The notes beneath the pieces were generated by a model. It made no database searches. It was not told where the DNA came from and was given only the letters and a program-made list of their open reading frames with translations. A stretch of DNA of 11,487 bases. Origin: Planctomycetales bacterium. Its GTDB lineage: Bacteria > Planctomycetota > Planctomycetia > Pirellulales > Thermoguttaceae. The stretch spans positions 1 to 11,487 of the forward strand of contig SKZG01000090.1 in the NCBI GenBank assembly GCA_007127495.1. The letters run 5' to 3'. How positions within the stretch are numbered: position 1 is the stretch's first letter; every line of letters begins with the position of its first letter. The translations under genes were made by a program, and so were the position numbers. Shown piece by piece: positions 7,575-11,487 of this stretch.

Positions 7575-8318
7575 GTGGGAAGGCTTAGATCCCCCAGTCG
7601 CATTGTTTTCGGTATCGTCGTGCTGGTGCTGGCGCTTGCCGTCGGCTTTCTCTATACCCCCTATGCAGGCACTGCGGTCAATTTCTCCAGCGCGCTCTGG
7701 GGCAGCTTGCTTTATGGCCGGTCCGAGCAACAGGCCGGAGCCGAACTGGAGGCGCGGGGCGTTCGAGTCGTCTACCAAACCGGCACAGGCAACGTCGAGA
7801 CTGTCAGCTACCACGGCCGGCAATTGACGCAGCCTGACCTCGCCCCGCTGCTGAATCTGCAGCGCCTCGTACTGCTCGATTTGCGTGAAACCGCCATTAC
7901 CGACGAGGAACTGAAATATCTGAAGAATCTCTCGCATTTGAGCACGCTCGTTTTGAGCGGCACCCCGATTACTGATGAGGGCCTGCCGCGCCTCTCGCGG
8001 CTGAGAAGCATCGAAGCGTTGCACCTGGCTGGTACGTCCATCGGTGACCCTGGCCTGGCGCATCTGAAGAATCTCTCCTATTTAGCGGCGCTCGACCTGT
8101 CAAGCACGAACGTGACCGATGAGGGCTTGCGCCATATCACCGGCCTGGGCAAACTCCACTGGCTGCTGCTGAGCGATACCGCGATCACCGATCGCGGCCT
8201 CGACATCCTGGCTGAGATGAAGCACCTCAAGCGACTCACTGCATCCAACACCCAAATAACACCCGCCGGCATGCGCCGGCTGGAGCAAGCCGTACCGGGT
8301 CTTGCCATCGACCGGTGA
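7575..8318 (+). CDS. Membrane-anchored leucine-rich-repeat protein
   Basis: A 247-residue protein beginning with a short basic segment (GRLRSPSR) and one hydrophobic span (~10-27, IVFGIVVLVLALAVGFLY), which suggests an N-terminal membrane anchor or uncleaved signal. A region of ~65 residues without known motifs follows, then six leucine-rich repeats (residues ~95-238). Each is exactly 24 residues with the pattern L-x-x-L-x-x-L-x-L-x-x-T-x-I-T-D-x-G-L. This ITDEGL style is common in planctomycete extracytoplasmic proteins, where the repeats are taken to mediate protein binding; no partner can be named. The start rests on GGAG at 7565-7568 before GTG; a TTG at 7563 would add four residues. It is on the same strand as the upstream operon but about 100 bases beyond it. 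It ends 21 bases from a convergent gene. Confidence 0.85.
   Translation: MGRLRSPSRIVFGIVVLVLALAVGFLYTPYAGTAVNFSSALWGSLLYGRSEQQAGAELEARGVRVVYQTGTGNVETVSYHGRQLTQPDLAPLLNLQRLVLLDLRETAITDEELKYLKNLSHLSTLVLSGTPITDEGLPRLSRLRSIEALHLAGTSIGDPGLAHLKNLSYLAALDLSSTNVTDEGLRHITGLGKLHWLLLSDTAITDRGLDILAEMKHLKRLTASNTQITPAGMRRLEQAVPGLAIDR
7857..8288 (+). repeat. Six 72-base coding units for 24-residue leucine-rich repeats
   Basis: Translation gives six consecutive 24-residue units with no insertion or deletion between them. Leu or Met stands at position 1, and Thr-x-Ile/Val is near positions 12-14. The third unit reads IGDPGL and the last ITPAGM instead of ITDEGL. The DNA copies are diverged, so this is a protein-level repeat rather than a recent DNA duplication. 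Confidence 0.85.
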
Positions 8319-8337
8319 ACGGTCCATGAACGGTCCA
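8316..8337. repeat. Perfect 11-base tandem duplication over the LRR stop codon
   Basis: TGAACGGTCCA occurs twice in direct succession (8316-8326 and 8327-8337). The first copy contains the TGA stop of the leucine-rich-repeat gene. The second ends two bases before the stop codon of the convergent dehydrogenase gene. CGGTC in the first copy can also pair with GACCG at 8310-8314, giving a 5-bp stem over a 5-base loop; it has no U tract, so I do not call it a terminator. Confidence 0.8.
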
Positions 8338-8339
8338 AT

Positions 8340-9251
8340 CTACCGACTGCGCCAGTCGATATTTGAAAGCGAGGCAAGGGCCAATTGAAGGGCGTGTGTG
8401 CCCTTGCGCCCGTATCCTTGCGCGCGGAGCGCGAGGTAAAGCTGCTGGGCCAACGCCAACCCGGGAAGCGACAGGTCCATGCGCCTCGCTTCGTCCAATG
8501 CAATGCCCATGTCTTTGATGAAATGGTCGACAAGAAATCCTGGATCGAAGTCGTTCTCGATAAGGCGCGGGCCGAGGTTCGATAGCGACCAGCTTCCGGC
8601 AGCGCCCGAGGCGACCGACTGCAAGACCGTGTTGAGATCGAGCCCCGCCTTGTAGGCGTAGAGCAGCGCCTCACAAACTCCGACCATACCGGAGGCGATA
8701 AGCGTTTGGTTGACCATTTTCGCATGTTGGCCTGCGCCTGGACCGCCCTGCCGAACAATGGTCTTGCCCATAAGCTCCAAGCAGGGGCGCACCACGTCGA
8801 CGGCTGCGGGATCGCCGCCGATCATGATCGAAAGGCGCGCTTCCCGCGCACCCACGTCGCCGCCGGAAACGGGCGCGTCGATGGCGTACACTCCTACGTC
8901 GCCGGCTCGGGCGGCGATGTCGACGGCAAGGGAAGGCTCGCTGGTCGTCATATCGACCACAACGTTGCCCGCCTTGCATCCGGCCAGGACCCCGTCCGGA
9001 CCCAGCATGACGTCGCGCACGTCACTCGGGAACCCGACGATCGTGAAAACGACATCGGCCTCACCGGCCACGGCCTTCGGGTGGGGCGCCCACCGAGCAC
9101 CCCGATCCAGAAGCGGCCCGGCGCGCTCCGCCGTGCGATTGGACACGGTGACCGCAAAACCTGCGTCGAGCAGGTGCCCGCACATGCTCGCGCCCATCAC
9201 CCCGGTGCCAATCCAACCGATGCGGGTCTTATTGGGGGTAGCCGGATCCAT
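8340..9251 (-). CDS. 3-hydroxyisobutyrate dehydrogenase-family NAD(P)-dependent oxidoreductase
   Basis: A 303-residue cytoplasmic member of the beta-hydroxyacid dehydrogenase family, which oxidises or reduces short 3-hydroxy acids (3-hydroxyisobutyrate, tartronate semialdehyde, glyoxylate or succinic semialdehyde, depending on the subfamily). The Rossmann motif [13 protein letters not shown] is at 11-23. The substrate loop [11 protein letters not shown] (125-135) and the catalytic [11 protein letters not shown] with Lys178 and Asn181 are all intact. Ser/Asn/Arg at the end of beta-2 (SNRT, 37-40) is typical of NADP-preferring members, so NADPH use is possible. The ATG at 9251 is chosen because GGA lies 7 bases upstream; a TTG at 9263 would add four residues. 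It lies 36 bases after the membrane-protein gene on the same strand and may be the last gene of the floA transcript. The exact substrate is not determinable here. Confidence 0.92.
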   Translation of the reverse strand: MDPATPNKTRIGWIGTGVMGASMCGHLLDAGFAVTVSNRTAERAGPLLDRGARWAPHPKAVAGEADVVFTIVGFPSDVRDVMLGPDGVLAGCKAGNVVVDMTTSEPSLAVDIAARAGDVGVYAIDAPVSGGDVGAREARLSIMIGGDPAAVDVVRPCLELMGKTIVRQGGPGAGQHAKMVNQTLIASGMVGVCEALLYAYKAGLDLNTVLQSVASGAAGSWSLSNLGPRLIENDFDPGFLVDHFIKDMGIALDEARRMDLSLPGLALAQQLYLALRAQGYGRKGTHALQLALASLSNIDWRSR

Positions 9252-9287
9252 GTTTGATTCCAAAGGCAGACAGGTTCCGTGAGCGAA

Positions 9288-9959
9288 CTACCACCGGTCT
9301 TCCGGACGACCGAGGATTTCCGCCAACACGATGGCCTGGCGCAGGTTGGCTGGCTCGGATAACATGGCGTACAGCCCGGCGGCCGGTGCGACGTCGCGCG
9401 GCGAGTCCGGCTGGGTGGCTGCAAAGATGCTCGCCAGTTTCACTCTCGGTGCATCGGCGGCCGGTGCGGGGCTGGAGGCAAGCGCCGGCGTCGACATATC
9501 GCGGGGCGTACCGGATCCTTGGGTTTGCCGCGCCACGGCGGCTCGCTGGGGGCCTTGTTGCATCGTGCGGCGCGCCAACTGCTCGGCTTTGGCTCGTTGC
9601 CTGGCAGCCTGGAGGGCTTGCTCGCGCAGCACCTCGCCGGGGACGGGCCGTTGCTGCCCTCCGACCACCTCCGCCTGCATGGCGCGCTCACCGCGATGCT
9701 GTCGTGCCGGCGGGGCTGCTTCCCGCTGTGGTTGGCCGCGCCGCGCCGCCTTACGCAGGAAATCGCCAATCTCGTCTTCCAGACCGCCGCCTTGCGCCGG
9801 CTGCTTGGGAGCCGGCCGCTTCGGAGGTTGCGGCCGGCCCTTCTGAGCCATCTTGCCAAATGCCTGGACCGCCCAAATGACGATGGCAATCACGAGGAAG
9901 ACCACGAAACCGATAACATCCTCGAGGCCGTTGGCCAGCAGTGCGGGCAGGCCGTTCAT
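9288..9959 (-). CDS. Single-span membrane protein of unknown function, coupled to floA
   Basis: A 223-residue protein I do not recognise as a named family. It has one strong transmembrane segment (~15-33, [19 protein letters not shown]). A Pro/Lys-rich stretch (41-56), a short amphipathic helix ([12 protein letters not shown], 61-72), and a long Gln/Arg/Ala-rich, probably disordered or coiled region (~75-150) follow. The C-terminal block (~192-223) reads [28 protein letters not shown] and looks like a compact, conserved helical motif. Its ATG overlaps the floA stop (ATGA), and a strong AAGGAG at 9967-9972 sits 7 bases upstream inside floA, so the two are probably made together. A role as a membrane partner of the flotillin is inferred only from this arrangement. 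The low-complexity middle would make homology searches unreliable; the C-terminal block is the useful query. Confidence 0.82.
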   Translation of the reverse strand: MNGLPALLANGLEDVIGFVVFLVIAIVIWAVQAFGKMAQKGRPQPPKRPAPKQPAQGGGLEDEIGDFLRKAARRGQPQREAAPPARQHRGERAMQAEVVGGQQRPVPGEVLREQALQAARQRAKAEQLARRTMQQGPQRAAVARQTQGSGTPRDMSTPALASSPAPAADAPRVKLASIFAATQPDSPRDVAPAAGLYAMLSEPANLRQAIVLAEILGRPEDRW

Positions 9960-10999
9960 CCCGTGACTCCTTGGTTAGCGGCCGGGGCGATACCCGCCTT
10001 GGCGATCGAAGTCCGCATTTCGGTATCGGCCTGCACATTGCGCAACTTATAGTAGTCGAGAATGCCAAGCTGCCCCTCTTGGAAGGCTTGAGCGATGGCC
10101 TTGGGAACTTCGGCCTCCGCCTGAACGACCTTCGCGCGGTTCTCTTCGATTGCGGCAATCATCTCTTGCTCCTCGGCCACGGCCATCGCCCGGCGTCCTT
10201 CGGCATTGGCCTGGGCCACCCGCATGTCGGCCTCGGCCTGGTCGGCCTGGAGCCGCGCGCCGATATTCTCGCCCACGTCGACGTCGGCGATGTCGATCGA
10301 TACGATCTCGAAGGCGGTTTGCGAATCCAAACGGCGACCGAGCACTGTGGTGGAAATGCGATCGGGGTTCTCAAGCACCTCGCCATGCGCCTTCGCCGAG
10401 CCAATGGCGCTGACGATCCCCTCACCCACCCGGGCAACGATGGTTTCCTCGGTGGCCCCGCCGATCAATCGCTGGAGATTGGCGCGAACCGTCACCCTCG
10501 CCTTCACCTTCAGTTGAATGCCATTCTGGGCGATCCCGTCGAGCGAATCGCGCGGGCCGCCACGGGCAGGGCAATCGATCACTTTCGGGTACACACTCGT
10601 TTGCACCGCTTCGAGCACGTTGCGCCCGGCAAGGTCAATCGCCGCGGCCTGCTTGAAATCCAGGTCGACGATTTTCGCCTTCTGGGCAGCGATCACCGAA
10701 CGGATCACCAGTGGCACGTTGCCGCCGGCCAGGTAGTGCGCCTCCAGGGCTTTTGAGGTAACCCCCTGCTCGTCGCCAATTCCCGCCTGCACGGCCATGA
10801 TCTTGCTGCGAACAATGACCGCCGGGCTAACCTTGCGGAAGGTCATGCCGAGCAGGTCGAGAATGCCGATGCCCGCCCCGGTCGTGAACGACTGGATCCA
10901 GAACCGAAAATAGGTGGCAAAGACAAAGAACGCCACCAAGCCCACGATGACGACTACAAACGCGCCAACCACCGATACGATGAACCACAAGTCTTCCAT
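9956..10999 (-). CDS. floA: Flotillin-like membrane-microdomain scaffold FloA
   Basis: A 347-residue SPFH/band-7 protein of the FloA (YqfA) type, which forms oligomeric scaffolds in functional membrane microdomains. The N-terminal hydrophobic segment (~5-29) is followed by [17 protein letters not shown] (43-59) and by AVQAGIG and [11 protein letters not shown] (69-75, 85-95), all characteristic of this family. The SPFH core continues to ~245 (ILDLL through [19 protein letters not shown]). An Ala/Glu-rich coiled coil (~248-310) and the closing [18 protein letters not shown] complete it. Length is close to the usual ~330. The start has AAGGA at 11007-11011, 7 bases upstream, and a good promoter lies further up. 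It is the first gene of a - strand unit with the 223-residue membrane protein and a dehydrogenase. FloA is commonly linked to an NfeD-type protein; none is seen here. Confidence 0.95.
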   Translation of the reverse strand: MEDLWFIVSVVGAFVVVIVGLVAFFVFATYFRFWIQSFTTGAGIGILDLLGMTFRKVSPAVIVRSKIMAVQAGIGDEQGVTSKALEAHYLAGGNVPLVIRSVIAAQKAKIVDLDFKQAAAIDLAGRNVLEAVQTSVYPKVIDCPARGGPRDSLDGIAQNGIQLKVKARVTVRANLQRLIGGATEETIVARVGEGIVSAIGSAKAHGEVLENPDRISTTVLGRRLDSQTAFEIVSIDIADVDVGENIGARLQADQAEADMRVAQANAEGRRAMAVAEEQEMIAAIEENRAKVVQAEAEVPKAIAQAFQEGQLGILDYYKLRNVQADTEMRTSIAKAGIAPAANQGVTG

Positions 11000-11006
11000 A
11001 GCTTGT

Positions 11007-11011
11007 TCCTT
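11007..11011 (-). promoter_or_regulatory. Ribosome binding site of floA
   Basis: AAGGA on the - strand, seven bases before the ATG at 10999. It supports that start over any upstream codon. Confidence 0.7.
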
Positions 11012-11054
11012 GGAACGGGAGAAATCGGAAACGCAGGACCATCAATCAACCCCA

Positions 11055-11083
11055 TTTATCCCCGAATCTCCCCACACTGTCAA
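11055..11083 (-). promoter_or_regulatory. Predicted sigma70-like promoter upstream of floA
   Basis: Read on the - strand, a perfect -35 hexamer TTGACA (11083-11078) is followed after 17 bases by GATAAA (11060-11055), four of six matches to TATAAT. Transcription would begin near 11048, giving a leader of roughly 48 bases before the floA ATG. The site lies in the 153-base gap between floA and the rmlB-like gene. That gap shows no strong rho-independent terminator for rmlB; the CGCCG/CGGCG inverted repeat near 11116-11132 has no following U tract. Whether planctomycete housekeeping sigma factors use this site has not been tested. Confidence 0.55.
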
Positions 11084-11152
11084 CAGGGGCTCTCCCCCAG
11101 AGGAATCGGCGCTCCGCCGCGAATTCCCGGCGAATGACACCCCTCCGTAGAG

Positions 11153-11487
11153 CTATGTTCCCCCCAGCCCAAGCCGTTCGCGTTGGTACTTCCCGGTTTG
11201 TACCCGTTCGACCCAGCCTGAGTTGTCGAGGTACCAAGCGACAGTGGCTTCAAGGCCCGACGCAAAGTCGTGTGTGGGGCGCCACCCCAACTCCCGATCG
11301 ATTTTCGTTGCGTCGATCGCGTAACGGCGGTCGTGGCCCGGCCGATCGGTCACAAATCGGATAAGCTGCCGACAGGGTGTGTGCGGCAGGTCGGGCCGCA
11401 ACCGATCGACCACGCGGCAAATGGTTTCGACCACATCGATGTTTCGCTGCTCGCAGTTCCCGCCGATATTGTAGGTTTCGCCCAATC
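11153..11487 (-). CDS. rmlB: dTDP-glucose 4,6-dehydratase, C-terminal part (cut by window edge)
   Basis: The ~111 visible residues are the C-terminal third of an extended short-chain dehydrogenase of the RmlB/RfbB type. This enzyme converts dTDP-glucose to dTDP-4-keto-6-deoxyglucose in the pathway to dTDP-L-rhamnose and related sugars of surface polysaccharides. Diagnostic segments are GETYNIGG, the nucleotide-binding [40 protein letters not shown], and the closing YQRERLGL. The N-terminal NAD-binding domain and active-site YxxxK lie beyond position 11487, so integrity of the whole enzyme cannot be judged. The TAG stop is followed by about 70 bases before the floA promoter. Spacing and a separate promoter suggest it is not in the floA transcript. 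Other sugar-nucleotide dehydratases are less likely given the close RmlB-type C-terminus. Confidence 0.9.
   Translation of the reverse strand, partial: LGETYNIGGNCEQRNIDVVETICRVVDRLRPDLPHTPCRQLIRFVTDRPGHDRRYAIDATKIDRELGWRPTHDFASGLEATVAWYLDNSGWVERVQTGKYQRERLGLGGT

Noticed and set aside
7239..8063. A 274-codon - strand open frame across the dehydrogenase end, the gap and the LRR gene
   Set aside because: It crosses two genes and an intergenic gap on the other strand, has no motif, and the opposing leucine-rich repeats are clearly real.
8710..9282. A + strand open frame opposite the hydroxyacid dehydrogenase
   Set aside because: It is Ala/Pro/Thr/Ser-rich without motifs, and the - strand frame has an intact Rossmann motif and catalytic Lys.
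11101..11135. Rho-independent terminator for rmlB
   Set aside because: The CGCCG/CGGCG inverted repeat has a short stem, an 8-base loop containing GAATTC, and no T tract in the direction of rmlB transcription.

Overview
This GC-rich window is tightly packed with bacterial genes. It most resembles a planctomycete (Planctomycetota) chromosome. That is an inference from the gene types: an NPCBM-domain protein with a secretion signal, a family of HtrA/PDZ proteins, a planctomycete-style 24-residue leucine-rich-repeat protein, and a FloA-type flotillin followed by a proline- and glutamine-rich single-span membrane protein. No rRNA, tRNA, CRISPR, insertion sequence or phage gene was seen.

Left block, + strand, 5 to 7476. 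Five genes are joined end to end by four-base stop/start overlaps (ATGA three times, then GTGA), so they are almost certainly one translationally coupled operon. They encode: (1) an exported protein with apparent beta-barrel repeats and a C-terminal NPCBM domain; (2) an HtrA-like protease with an intact His/Asp/Ser triad, a PDZ domain, a proline-rich linker and an unrecognised C-terminal domain; (3) a shorter HtrA-like protein in which the catalytic Ser is Ala and the Asp is Glu; (4) a third HtrA-like protein in which all three triad positions are replaced, followed by two PDZ domains and an alpha/beta-hydrolase domain whose nucleophile position appears to be Glu; (5) an iron-type alcohol dehydrogenase with one metal-ligand His replaced by Gln. 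The striking feature is one apparently active protease encoded beside two apparent pseudoproteases, one of which carries a second apparently dead enzyme domain. The inferred picture is a cell-envelope complex with one cutting subunit and two binding or regulatory subunits.

Middle, 7477 to 8339. About 100 bases without a recognisable gene lead into a membrane-anchored leucine-rich-repeat protein made of six repeats of exactly 24 residues. It ends 21 bases from a convergent gene, and an 11-base perfect tandem duplication covers its stop codon.

Right block, - strand, 11152 down to 8340. A well-formed sigma70-like promoter (TTGACA, 17 bases, GATAAA) lies upstream of floA. FloA overlaps the next gene by ATGA; that gene encodes a 223-residue single-span membrane protein of unknown function. 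After 36 bases comes a 3-hydroxyisobutyrate-dehydrogenase-family oxidoreductase. No nfeD, the usual partner of floA, is seen in the window. At the right edge is the C-terminal part of an rmlB-type dTDP-glucose 4,6-dehydratase, cut by the window boundary.
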